From HGW-17 sp964516435 (GTDB lineage Bacteria; Myxococcota_A; Polyangia; HGW-17), in assembly GCA_964516435.1 (NCBI GenBank), contig CAZEZP010000100.1, positions 1 to 64,000 on the forward strand: DNA of 64,000 bases, read 5' to 3'. A program made the position numbers and the translations under genes. Shown piece after piece: positions 1 to 8,114 of the stretch. The notes under the pieces are model-generated. The model searched no databases. It was not told the origin of the DNA and saw only the letters and a list, made by a program, of their open reading frames with translations. Each line of letters opens with the position of its first letter. The first letter of the stretch is position 1.

Positions 1-507
1 GGGCAGTTCTCCATATTTATCGTTGGAACCGGCGTACTTGGGATCGCCCGATTTCAGGCGGATCTCCATGATGTCCTTGAAGGTCGTGTTCTCGGTCTCA
101 TCGATGCGCAGGTCGGTGATGGAAATCTGGTCCTTCACGTAACCGGAGGGGCCCTGTGCGAGAATGAAATTGAATTCCAAGGGCACCGGCTCGCGGAAAT
201 ACTTCCCGCGCAGGCCGAACGTCACCTTCTGCACGGACAGGTGCAACTCCACGGCCAAGTATTCCCAGCCTTCCGCCAAGAGTTCCTCTAGTTCCATGGC
301 CGGAAACAGTGCCCGCAATTCCCCCTGGGGAACTTGGTTTTCGAACTCGAAGAAGAAATGGGAATCCCCTTTTTTGTACAGACCTACCTGCCGGACCGTG
401 TCGATGCCGGCGGCCTTCGCGATGTCGGTGGCCGGCTGCAGGAGTGCGGACAGGGGAAGTTCCACGATCGGGCTGCCATCCAGTTGCGTCGGTTGAATCG
501 TTGACAT
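1..507 (-). CDS. Unknown protein, 3' end cut by window edge; paralogue of next gene
   Basis: 169 codons are visible with no stop, so the C-terminus lies beyond the left edge. The ATG at 507 follows an AGGAG site. I do not recognise the family. There is no signal peptide or membrane segment, so it is probably cytoplasmic. Near its end it reads IRLKSGDPKYA followed by a D-K-Y stretch, closely matching VRTKSGDPRYA...DEY in the gene just upstream (541-1101). Both also carry an EGW or DGW tripeptide in a similar central place, so the two are tandem paralogues. The 33-base gap between them suggests one transcript. By comparison with the neighbour only about 15-25 residues are missing. Confidence 0.75.
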   Translation of the reverse strand, partial: MSTIQPTQLDGSPIVELPLSALLQPATDIAKAAGIDTVRQVGLYKKGDSHFFFEFENQVPQGELRALFPAMELEELLAEGWEYLAVELHLSVQKVTFGLRGKYFREPVPLEFNFILAQGPSGYVKDQISITDLRIDETENTTFKDIMEIRLKSGDPKYAGSNDKYGELP

Positions 508-540
508 GAAATCCACTCCTCAGGATGATGACGGGTTCCC

Positions 541-1101
541 TCAGGCTCCCCGAAGTTCCTTGACATACCGGGTGATCATCGCGGCGATGCCTTCCACGTC
601 CAGTTTCGGATACTCGTCGGAAAAGCGGGCATAGCGCGGATCGCCACTCTTGGTGCGCACCTGCAGCAGGTCGAACACGGAGGTCGGCTGCAGCGGCGCG
701 CCGTCCTTTTCCACCGTGACCACGTCCTGCTTGGTCTCGCCGAGAACGTTGCGGACCAGTTGCGCCCGGACGATCAGCGCATTCTCGTCGCGGCCGAACC
801 CCCCCTGCAGATCGAGAGAAACGGTGTCTTTTTCCATCTGCAGCGTGATGGCCAGGTGATCCCACCCGTCCATGCTGTAGCGCTCGGCCTCGATTTCGGG
901 AATCGGGAATTCCACGGGAATGGTGGGGATTTTCGAAAAGCGGATGAAGGAACGGGCCTTGGCGCCCACCGAAACACGGACCTGGAACGGCGCGCCCGTG
1001 TTCGACACCAGGGGATTGCCCCAATTGGGAAGCTCATGCAGCGGAACCTTGGCTTCTCGTTCGACATAACTTCCATCTCGGGGACTGCGCAGCACTGTCA
1101 T
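541..1101 (-). CDS. Unknown protein, tandem paralogue of the edge gene
   Basis: 186 residues. The open frame extends much further upstream, but the ATG at 1101 has a near-perfect AAGGAGGT site a few bases before it, and the residues beyond it look like noise. No signal peptide, membrane segment or known domain was recognised. The sequence alternates hydrophobic and charged residues as in a beta-rich cytoplasmic protein and ends in a short helix (ITRYVKELRGA). The C-terminal KSGDPRYA...DEY region matches the downstream gene. The family may be lineage-specific; function unknown. Confidence 0.75.
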   Translation of the reverse strand: MTVLRSPRDGSYVEREAKVPLHELPNWGNPLVSNTGAPFQVRVSVGAKARSFIRFSKIPTIPVEFPIPEIEAERYSMDGWDHLAITLQMEKDTVSLDLQGGFGRDENALIVRAQLVRNVLGETKQDVVTVEKDGAPLQPTSVFDLLQVRTKSGDPRYARFSDEYPKLDVEGIAAMITRYVKELRGA

Positions 1102-1431
1102 GCGACCTCCTTCGCGAATGCAGGGTGAAGACACCCGGAAAAGGACCTCCCGCCATCCGGACTTCCGGAAAGGGGGGCGGCCCTTTGGGACTCCCATCCA
1201 TATCAAATTCGCTTTCCACACACAAGTTGATGTTGCCGAATGCACGGAAAAGGTGGAGGGGAGTGGCGAAGGCGGGCCGGAGCCGCGCCGGCGCCGTGCC
1301 GAAGCGCCGGTGGAATGGCAGAATCGTTTGCAAACTTTTCCGTCTGGGTTATACAGGCTGAGGGCGTGCACCCTGCGTTCCCGAATCCGGGAGGAATGCC
1401 GGGCCACCCCAGCCATCGGAGGTGCAATGTC
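1102..1431. other. Divergent intergenic region
   Basis: This 330-base gap separates a minus-strand gene (start 1101) from a plus-strand lipoprotein (start 1432). It holds a plus-strand promoter candidate at 1328-1355. A weak minus-strand possibility is TTGTGT, 17 bases, TATGGA, near 1195-1225. Short open frames here have no ribosome site or protein-like composition, and no RNA gene was seen. Confidence 0.5.
1328..1355 (+). promoter_or_regulatory. Candidate housekeeping promoter for the lipoprotein at 1432
   Basis: TTGCAA at 1328-1333, a 16-base spacer and TATACA at 1350-1355. This predicts a start near 1362 and a leader of about 70 bases. Each box matches four of six consensus bases. Inferred by eye only. 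Confidence 0.35.
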
Positions 1432-1914
1432 ATGAAAAGATTCGATGTTTCCTTTCTCGTCCTTCTCGTCCTGTTCCTTTTCGCGGGATGCCGGGAATCC
1501 GCGCCGTCGACGGTTCCGCGCCGGCCACCTCTGCAGCCGGGAGCCGAAGCCGTGGCGGTCCACGACCGGATGCCGCCCGACTGCACGCCCGGCGAGCGCA
1601 TCACCGGCAGGGCCGCTTCCGCCGAATCCGGCGAGGTGGTGTGGAAATACGCGCTCAACGACCTGCGCAACCAGGCGGCCGCACGCCGTTTCAGCACCGT
1701 ATTCATGGAGCGCTACAACCACCGCACGGACAAGGATCTCCTGATCATCGAAATCACCGGCGTGCTCCTGAACTGCGCCGGGGCGGACAACCCCGCGCCC
1801 CCGGCGGGCGGCGGTGATGACCTTTCGCCTCCCCCGGCGGGCGACGGCGATGTCCTGGCCCCGCCTCCCACCGGCGACGACGAGGCGCTCTCCCCTCCCC
1901 CCGTGGGCCGCTAG
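1432..1914 (+). CDS. Small lipoprotein with Pro/Gly/Asp-rich tail
   Basis: 160 residues. The chosen ATG begins a clear lipoprotein signal: MKR, a hydrophobic core, then the lipobox FAGC with Cys near residue 19. GGAGGT lies about 8 bases upstream. The mature part has two further cysteines (PPDC and LNCAG). The last 40 residues are four imperfect repeats of the form PPPxGDxDxLxPPP, a low-complexity extended tail. No known domain. It is likely anchored in the outer membrane facing the periplasm or surface. Nearest neighbours are divergent or separated by more than 200 bases, so it is probably monocistronic. Confidence 0.8.
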   Translation: MKRFDVSFLVLLVLFLFAGCRESAPSTVPRRPPLQPGAEAVAVHDRMPPDCTPGERITGRAASAESGEVVWKYALNDLRNQAAARRFSTVFMERYNHRTDKDLLIIEITGVLLNCAGADNPAPPAGGGDDLSPPPAGDGDVLAPPPTGDDEALSPPPVGR

Positions 1915-1999
1915 ACCCAGTGAAAATCTGCGAATTTTTCCTTCATACTCGTTGATATCTTTCATATTTTTTTCGGCAAAAAAAAATCCATATCTTTTC

Positions 2000-2027
2000 T
2001 TGACAGGACCGGAAAAACCGATAAAGT
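2000..2027 (+). promoter_or_regulatory. Candidate promoter for the lipoprotein at 2125
   Basis: A perfect TTGACA at 2000-2005, a 16-base spacer and TAAAGT at 2022-2027. The predicted start is near 2034, giving a leader of about 90 bases. The spacer contains one arm of a long inverted repeat (see 2008-2079). It lies in an AT-rich island after the previous gene. Confidence 0.45.
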
Positions 2028-2079
2028 GCGGTCTCGTGATGGAGAAAGTTTCCTGAAAAATCGTTGTGGTTTTTCCGGT
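2008..2079. repeat. 12-bp perfect inverted repeat spanning promoter and leader
   Basis: ACCGGAAAAACC at 2008-2019 and GGTTTTTCCGGT at 2068-2079 are exact reverse complements, 48 bases apart. The first arm lies in the promoter spacer, the second in the predicted 5' leader. This could be a two-site operator. As RNA only the second arm is transcribed, so a hairpin is unlikely. Confidence 0.5.
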
Positions 2080-2124
2080 ACTTGCAAACAGAAACGTTTT
2101 ATCGATTGAAAGGAGCTCAAACAA

Positions 2125-2526
2125 ATGAAGAAAGTACTCGTTCTGGTGTCCATGATGGTTGTTTCGATGGCCTTCCTCGCTTCCTGCGATACCAAGGGCA
2201 AGAAGTGCGGCAAACTGTATGACAAGTTTGTTTCTTGCGCCAAGGAACTGGGCGATGATGACAAGATGATGAAGGAAATCACGGGCGAAGGCAAGGACAA
2301 GTTCGTGTCCGAGTGCAAGAAGGAATTCGACAAGGCCAAGAAGATGGTGGAATGCGCCGACAAGGCCACCTGCGGCGAATTCTTCAAGTGCGCCATCGGC
2401 ATCGACCCGATCGAAATGAAGAAGCAGGCCGAAGAGATGAAGAAGAACCTGGAGATGGGCGCGGATGACATGGGCGCTGCCCCGGCCGACATGCCCGCCG
2501 AAGACATGCCCGCCGACATGCAGTAA
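2125..2526 (+). CDS. Small Cys- and Lys-rich helical lipoprotein
   Basis: 133 residues. A lipoprotein signal with lipobox LASC (Cys near 21) starts at the ATG, which has AAAGGAGC upstream. The mature chain is highly charged and helical, with cysteines spaced as in a two-disulfide helical hairpin (KKCGKLYDKFVSC, later SECKKEFDKAKKMVEC, CADKATCGEFFKC). The C-terminus has repeated DMPA/DMGA tetrapeptide-like units. Dense AAG/GAA codons and the strong site suggest high expression. No family was recognised. Likely periplasmic and abundant; role unknown. Confidence 0.85.
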   Translation: MKKVLVLVSMMVVSMAFLASCDTKGKKCGKLYDKFVSCAKELGDDDKMMKEITGEGKDKFVSECKKEFDKAKKMVECADKATCGEFFKCAIGIDPIEMKKQAEEMKKNLEMGADDMGAAPADMPAEDMPADMQ

Positions 2527-2863
2527 TCGTCTCCCGGGTTTTCCCTTTTTCCTCTCTTTTTTTCCTGACCTTGAAAATCAAAGCCTGAATCAAAGCGTCA
2601 AGGCGTATTCTTTCCAGCGCGGGGTTACCGCTCGAACACGCAAATCCATGCCGGAGAAGGCACGCACCGGGAGTTTCACGAAACCGGACCCCATTGCGCG
2701 AGTCTCATGTTCATCCCCCCTTTCCTGCGGCGAAGAGAGGCCCGGCATCCCGCATCCCCCACATCCCTGCGGTGGAAAGAACCAATGGAAAGAGACCCCT
2801 GAAAAACCTCCACAGGGGGAATCGCCCCCTGGGTGGATGTGAGTACAGGAAAATCGGGGCGGC
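2527..2863. other. Convergent intergenic region
   Basis: 337 bases between two convergent genes. It holds a pyrimidine-rich tract just after the plus-strand stop and a hairpin at 2813-2831 that probably ends the minus-strand transcript. No gene or RNA element was recognised in the rest. Confidence 0.5.
2813..2831 (-). terminator. Candidate intrinsic terminator after the transglutaminase-like gene
   Basis: CAGGGGG and CCCCCTG form a perfect 7-bp GC-rich stem with a 5-base loop, 33 bases past the stop at 2864. On the minus strand it is followed by a TTTTT run (2802-2806) after a 6-base gap. The U-run is short and slightly distant, so confidence is moderate. Confidence 0.5.
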
Positions 2864-4081
2864 CTAGCGGTAGTCCTCGCCGCGGAAGCGGCCCGGGCCG
2901 ATGGCGGGATCGTAGCCCGGCGGGTTGTCGATGCACACGCCCTGTGGTCCGCTGGGAATGGTGCACCAGTCGCTGGCGTGCTGGCAGGGACGGTCCTCGC
3001 CGAAGCAGAAGCGGGCGAACATGAAATCCTCATAGGCCGTTGCATCGGGCGATGTCACTACATAGGTGGGATCGTAGACCACCCCATTGACCTCCACCAC
3101 GATGTGATCCTGATAGCGCCACACCTGGGCCGTACGTCCCAGCGCCGCGATCACGCGGGTTTCGTACATGGAATACCAGGTGGAAGACGGCTGATTGAAC
3201 CAGAACCACAGCCAGTTGGCGTCGATGCCCTGCGTTTCCACCAGCGCCATGTAGAATCCCCGGAATTCGCCGCAGGCGGAGCGCTTGAAATCCAGGAACA
3301 CCTCGGCGCGATCAACGATGTTGGACGGCCGCGGAAAGGAACCGTAACTGTAGCCCAGATCCTCGAGCGCCTTCATGCCGAACAGGAGCCGCTCGGCCAG
3401 GACGTTCTCGGTGGCTTCGCCCTGATCTTCCACCGTGGCATCGATCCACTCCCCGCCCCAACGCAGGATTTGCTCGTACAGGGGCGTCCCTGGCAGCGGC
3501 GCACGCCAGGTCTGGGCCAGTTCCTGATAATGCGTGCGGCTCCAGGTGCGGCCGTTCACGACATACATGTGCGTCACAGCCAGTTCCCACACGCGGGCCG
3601 TGGCCATTGGCAAGGGGGTGGCATCCACAGTCACGGGCGCATAGCCGCTTTCCGTGATTTGCAGTTCGCCCTGTGCATCGAACCAGTCGTGCGTGGTGCC
3701 ATCCGAAGCCGTCAACCTTCCCGTGAACCGGTACGTGCCCGACGGCGGCGCCCCCTCGCCCCGCCAGGCGGGCATGAATATCAGTTGCGCACGAGCGCCG
3801 GATGCATAAGCCGCCATGCGCAGGGTTTCCGGAACCAACTCTCCACGCTCGTTGAGCATGCCCTGGGACATGTCGAAAAGCCGCTCCTGCACGGGCACGT
3901 TGGGATCTGTCCAGGTAGGGCCGGTAATGGTGTAGAAAATCCGCCCCGTACCCCCGAAATCGATGGCCGCCGTGGCAATGGGATCCTCCAGCGGCACGGT
4001 ACCCTTCTTGCGCGGCCCATCGCAGGCCGCCAGCAGCAGGAAGCCGGCGGCGAGGAACCTAGTAATAGTCGCAATATCCAT
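2864..4081 (-). CDS. Lipoprotein with transglutaminase-like (papain-fold) domain
   Basis: 405 residues. Starting at the ATG at 4081 gives a lipoprotein signal (TRFLAAGFLLLAAC, Cys near 17), with GGAGG eight bases upstream. The C-terminal half has the order expected of transglutaminase-like cysteine proteases: SACGEFRGFYMALVETQGI (candidate catalytic Cys in a helix before a 'GI' turn), then DHIVVEVNGVVYDPTY (candidate His, then Asp). The N-terminal half is beta-rich and may be a binding domain. A short Cys-containing tail follows. The start lies inside the 3' end of the upstream Cys-rich lipoprotein gene (23-base overlap), so the two are coupled. Substrate unknown; possibly peptide or protein processing at the cell surface. 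Confidence 0.8.
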   Translation of the reverse strand: MDIATITRFLAAGFLLLAACDGPRKKGTVPLEDPIATAAIDFGGTGRIFYTITGPTWTDPNVPVQERLFDMSQGMLNERGELVPETLRMAAYASGARAQLIFMPAWRGEGAPPSGTYRFTGRLTASDGTTHDWFDAQGELQITESGYAPVTVDATPLPMATARVWELAVTHMYVVNGRTWSRTHYQELAQTWRAPLPGTPLYEQILRWGGEWIDATVEDQGEATENVLAERLLFGMKALEDLGYSYGSFPRPSNIVDRAEVFLDFKRSACGEFRGFYMALVETQGIDANWLWFWFNQPSSTWYSMYETRVIAALGRTAQVWRYQDHIVVEVNGVVYDPTYVVTSPDATAYEDFMFARFCFGEDRPCQHASDWCTIPSGPQGVCIDNPPGYDPAIGPGRFRGEDYR

Positions 4082-5411
4082 ATTCGATGCCTCCAATGAC
4101 CACCCGTTCCGGGAAGGAATAGCACACCTGCCCCAGCGGCGTGCACGTGCTTTCATTCAGGCTCGAGCACCAGCGATAGCAGGCCTGCCCATATCCGAAA
4201 TTGAAGCACTCATAGCCCTGTGGACACACGGACGGTCCCTGACAGTAATAGTTGGTGTCGGCCGTGGAATAGCATTCGCTCGTATAGAGATCCGCTGCGC
4301 CGTCGTTATTGCGGTCCACCCCGTAGAGATTGCACTTCATGCTGGCCAGGCAGCCGTTGCCCGTGAGCGGGTCGCAGTTGGCCGTGCACTGGAACAGGTT
4401 GGGAATGACGGTATTGTTCGCATCGGAGACGTTGTAGAAGCAGGTGGAGCCGGCGCCCGCCGAACAGTCGAGCGAGTCGTAGGCCGCCGTTTTGCCGCGG
4501 CAGAACCGGCGGCAGGCGCCTTCCATGGTGAAGGGGTTGACCACGGCGCAGCCGAGGCCGGGCGCACAGTCGGAATCCGCCGCGCAGGGAGACCCGTCCG
4601 TGCCCGAACCCGCCAAAATGCACCGGTTGGACGTGGCCGTATCCACCGTGCACTTGTAGCCGCCCGGGCAGCCACTCTGCGGCACGATGGTACAGCCCGT
4701 GGACACAGAACAATCCTGGGGGCAGGTCTGCGACGTCTCTCCCGGCTCGCACGTCCCGTTGCCGCACACCGGATTCGCCGGGCAGTCCGCCGGGCAGGTC
4801 TGCGACGTCTCTCCCGGCTCGCACGTCCCGTTGCCGCACACCGGATTCGCCGGGCAGTCCTGCGGGCAGGTCTGTGCCGTCTCTCCCGGCTCGCACGTCC
4901 CGTTGCCGCACACCGGATTCGCCGGGCAGTCCTGCGGGCAGGTCTGTGCCGTCTCACCGGCGTCGCAGGTCCCGTTCGTGCAGTAACAGTCGGACAGGCA
5001 CGTGGCGATGCTCTCCTGGGGTTCGCAGGCGGCATTGCCGCATACGGGTGCATATGGGCAGTCCGCCGGACAGACGGCCGTGCTCTCCCCGGCATCGCAG
5101 GTCCCGTTCGTGCAGTAGCAGTCCGGGGTGCAACTGGCCACGCTCTCGGATGCATCGCAGACGCCGTTGCCACACAGGGGACAGTCCTGCGGGCAGGTGT
5201 GTACCTCGCCGGCCTCGCAGATCCGGTTGCCGCACACACCCTCGAAACGGCAGGTCTTCGAGCAGCCATCTCCATCGGCCTGGTTGCCGTCGTCGCATTG
5301 TTCGTCGTGATCCGGCACGCCGTCACCGCATTTCGTGCCTTTGCCGGCACATGCGGACAGCAGAAGAATCGACAGCCCAATCCCGAATTCGACAAGCCTT
5401 CTGCAGTGCAT
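4059..5411 (-). CDS. Cys-rich repeat lipoprotein
   Basis: 450 residues. The ATG at 5411 with GGAGGT upstream starts a lipoprotein signal ending in LLLSAC (Cys near 22). A myxobacterial Cys-rich module follows (CGDGVPDHDEQCDDGN, then DGCSKTC). Then come about nine copies of a unit reading CGNGTCEPGETxQTCPxDC. The last copies are nearly identical 24-residue repeats; earlier ones are diverged. The C-terminal 200 residues carry many more cysteines in a non-repetitive arrangement. Surface or periplasmic, probably extended and disulfide-rich. It overlaps the downstream transglutaminase-like lipoprotein gene, so they are probably expressed together; it may be a partner or substrate (inference). Confidence 0.85.
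   Translation of the reverse strand: MHCRRLVEFGIGLSILLLSACAGKGTKCGDGVPDHDEQCDDGNQADGDGCSKTCRFEGVCGNRICEAGEVHTCPQDCPLCGNGVCDASESVASCTPDCYCTNGTCDAGESTAVCPADCPYAPVCGNAACEPQESIATCLSDCYCTNGTCDAGETAQTCPQDCPANPVCGNGTCEPGETAQTCPQDCPANPVCGNGTCEPGETSQTCPADCPANPVCGNGTCEPGETSQTCPQDCSVSTGCTIVPQSGCPGGYKCTVDTATSNRCILAGSGTDGSPCAADSDCAPGLGCAVVNPFTMEGACRRFCRGKTAAYDSLDCSAGAGSTCFYNVSDANNTVIPNLFQCTANCDPLTGNGCLASMKCNLYGVDRNNDGAADLYTSECYSTADTNYYCQGPSVCPQGYECFNFGYGQACYRWCSSLNESTCTPLGQVCYSFPERVVIGGIEYGYCDYY
4723..4938. repeat. 72-bp tandem repeat inside the Cys-rich lipoprotein gene
   Basis: Three consecutive copies with exact 72-base period start at 4723, 4795 and 4867, and the match continues into a more diverged copy from 4939. 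Each encodes 24 residues (six turns of a Cys-rich module). Near-identity at the DNA level points to recent duplication or length variation between strains. Confidence 0.9.
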
Positions 5412-5686
5412 CCCGAACCTCCACCGCAAAGCACGGACCACATAAGCGACCCGAAACCCTGCAGCTATTGTACGGGCAAAACACATCCGGAGCAAACGGC
5501 TTTTCCGGATTCTCCCGCTGCCCGCCAATGGCTCGTGAGCATCCAGAACCGGCAAGCAACCAGCCACAGGACCCATCTGAAACTGGCGAACGACAGGGAA
5601 AGATCGAGTTACGGCCCGCCGTCTGGCGGATTTTCAGATTCTTTCAGGCAGAAAAGGTGGAAGAAAGAGGGAAAATGGAAGGGAAA

Positions 5687-8017
5687 CTACGGACACACGG
5701 CCGGATGATTGTAGATGGCGCAGAACTCCTGCTTTTCGATGCCGCGCTTGAGGCCCAACTGCCACAGCGGATCGGCCAGGGTCGGGGTGTGGCCCTTGTC
5801 ATACACGCGGGTCGGGAAGGAGGGCACGCCGTCCGAGAGCTCGTCCGAATGCAGGTAGATGGGCTGGCCGTTCTGCTGGCCGATTTGGGTGGTGGTCCAG
5901 TCGTCATCCATGGCGCCGATGAACATGATCAGGGACACCCAGGCCTTGAGTTCCTGGATGTCGGCATGGGCCGGGCCCGGCAGCGCGTCGAAGCGCACGG
6001 CCGCCACTTCGGCGCCGTTGGTCATGTCGATGACGGAGCCATCCTTGCGCTTGGGATCGATGGTCATGTGCTGGCCCAGGGCGTTGCGCACCTCGGGCAG
6101 CAGCAGCGCCACGTAGTAGTCGACCGTGATGCGCAGCATGTGGGCGGTGGTTTCATCCGTGAGATCCAGCAGGGTGCCATGCTGATAGCAGGCGATGGTG
6201 GAGAAGCCGTCGTCCGGCGGGCAGTTGAACACGGCGATGACCTTATCGAACTGGCCGCGGGTATCGTCGAAGACATAGCGCACGCCGGCGGGGTTCATGT
6301 AGTATTCCAGCGGCACGTTACCTTTCATGACTTCCACGTTCATGTCGAGGATCTTCTTCATTTCACGCGGGGTCACGTAGAAGCTCATCATCGGATAGCC
6401 CGGGACGCCGTCGGGGCCGATGCCCAGCGGGAAGGCCTTGAAAGCGTCGGAAGCCGCCACGTAGCCGGTCTTGCCCACGAGGATGGGGTCGCGCACGGCG
6501 CCGTTCTCGATGAAGGCCGCATCGAAGAGTTTGCCGTCGAACGAGGGATCCGCACCCAGGCCGGCATCGAGCGCCTGCAGGATGATGCTGTTGGTCACGT
6601 TGTACTGGGAGTCGGCCACCATGAGCGCCATGGGGGTCTCCACCTCGTAGCCGGTGGGCAGCGGGTTCTGGTAGAAGTCGATGGCCGGCATGGCGAACGT
6701 GGTGTGGCCGATCGGGGTGGCGGAGTAGGTGATGCCCATGTTCGGAATCAGGAACTGCTCGTCGAGCGCCTGGATGTACTGATCCATGAGGGAAGCCACC
6801 TGCGGATCGCCTTCCACGGTGTCGTCCACATTGTAGATGTGGGCGGTGAATTCGGTGATCTTGGACTGCTCCAGATCGTAGGTCAAATCAGCGCTGGACA
6901 TGTTTTCGCCGTATTTGCCGGCGGCCACGATGTAGGTGTTGCCCACCTTGATGTAGCCGGAGGCGGCCTCCAGCAACTGGTGGCGGTGACCCGACATGAT
7001 CAGGTCGATGCCGGAAACGTTGGCGGCCATGTCGCGGTCCTCGCCGATGCCGTTGGCGTTGATGCCGGCGTGGGAAACGTAGAGGATCATGTCGGCGCCG
7101 GCTTCACGCACCTCGTCCACGAGGTCCTGGATCTGCGCATAGCCGTTTTCGGCATTGGGATCCTCGTGCCAGAAGGTCACGGGCTTGGCCTGCGGCACGT
7201 TGGAGTCGGCCTCGATGCCCATCAGGCCGAACATGCCAACGGCGAAGTCGTCGTCGATGGTCTTGACCACAAAACGCTTGATCACGCCGTCTTCCACGAA
7301 GGTCTCGATGGCGTCATCGCGCGGATCGGTGTCGCTCGTGACCATGTTGCCGGCCAGAAGCGGGCGATTGAACTGCACGCTGTCGATGGAGGCCTGGATG
7401 ATGGTGGCCGTGCCCACGGGGGTCCAGTCCCAGTCGTGGTTGCCCAGCGTGATGGCATCGTAGTTCATCAACTGGAAGAAGTGGAAAATCGGGGGCACGC
7501 TGCCGGAGAGCAGGTCCACCATGTCGCCCATGAGGGAGTCGCCGGAGTCCACCAGGATGGTGGGAATGCCGGCTTCGGCCTTCTCGGTCATGATGCTCTT
7601 GATGATGGCCGCGATGCGGGCCAGACCGGACTTGGTGCCATCGTTGTCCGTCGTATCCAGCGGCGTGTAGTCGCGCGCGGGCCCCACGCACATCAGGTGG
7701 CTGTGCAGGTCGGTGGTCTGGATGACCGTCAACTGGCGCGTGGTGATGACGCAGGCCGCATCGTCCGTGCAATCGGCGTCGTCGCAGTCGACGTCCCCGT
7801 CCCCGTCATCATCGGTGCCGTTGTCGCAGACTTCGACCGGAGTCTGACAGTTCTCCGCCGTGGCGCAATCCGAATCGTCGCAGTCGGTCAGGCCGTCCTT
7901 GTCGTCATCCTTCTGGTTGTCGCAGATTTCGTTTTTCTTCTTGCCGCCATCGTCACAGCCGGCAAACATTCCGAAAACAAAGAAAATGGATGTCAAAATG
8001 ATGAACAATCGTTTCAT
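5687..8017 (-). CDS. 5'-nucleotidase / UDP-sugar hydrolase family lipoprotein
   Basis: 776 residues. Lipobox FAGC with Cys near 20; AGGAGT before the ATG. Two Asp/Cys-rich stalk modules follow (ICDNQKDDDKDGLTDCDD and VCDNGTDDDGDGDVDCDD). A calcineurin-like metallophosphoesterase domain begins with TTDLHSH, has DSGDSLMGD and GNHDWDW, and ends with a His-rich SGHRHQL: the metal ligands of the family. The C-terminal half fits the 5'-nucleotidase substrate-binding domain. It likely hydrolyses extracellular nucleotides or related phosphoesters to release phosphate and nucleosides. A second, different family member lies at 15279. It stands alone between gaps of 275 and 97 bases. Confidence 0.92.
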   Translation of the reverse strand: MKRLFIILTSIFFVFGMFAGCDDGGKKKNEICDNQKDDDKDGLTDCDDSDCATAENCQTPVEVCDNGTDDDGDGDVDCDDADCTDDAACVITTRQLTVIQTTDLHSHLMCVGPARDYTPLDTTDNDGTKSGLARIAAIIKSIMTEKAEAGIPTILVDSGDSLMGDMVDLLSGSVPPIFHFFQLMNYDAITLGNHDWDWTPVGTATIIQASIDSVQFNRPLLAGNMVTSDTDPRDDAIETFVEDGVIKRFVVKTIDDDFAVGMFGLMGIEADSNVPQAKPVTFWHEDPNAENGYAQIQDLVDEVREAGADMILYVSHAGINANGIGEDRDMAANVSGIDLIMSGHRHQLLEAASGYIKVGNTYIVAAGKYGENMSSADLTYDLEQSKITEFTAHIYNVDDTVEGDPQVASLMDQYIQALDEQFLIPNMGITYSATPIGHTTFAMPAIDFYQNPLPTGYEVETPMALMVADSQYNVTNSIILQALDAGLGADPSFDGKLFDAAFIENGAVRDPILVGKTGYVAASDAFKAFPLGIGPDGVPGYPMMSFYVTPREMKKILDMNVEVMKGNVPLEYYMNPAGVRYVFDDTRGQFDKVIAVFNCPPDDGFSTIACYQHGTLLDLTDETTAHMLRITVDYYVALLLPEVRNALGQHMTIDPKRKDGSVIDMTNGAEVAAVRFDALPGPAHADIQELKAWVSLIMFIGAMDDDWTTTQIGQQNGQPIYLHSDELSDGVPSFPTRVYDKGHTPTLADPLWQLGLKRGIEKQEFCAIYNHPAVCP

Positions 8018-8114
8018 GATGCACTCCTTTCAAAAGGTGGACATACCTTAGCATCCCGTCTGTCGAAATGCCAGTGGAATTTTGCATGGGCCGCGATTTT
8101 TCTTGTTTTTTTGA

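Noticed and set aside
4723..5330. Regular repeats that might be taken for a CRISPR array
   Set aside because: Repeats are contiguous, in frame and encode Cys modules; there are no unique spacers.
5618..5640. CCGCC-GTCT-GGCGG stem followed by ATTTTC on the plus strand, terminator-like
   Set aside because: No plus-strand gene lies upstream to be terminated, and on the minus strand the stem is not followed by a T-run.
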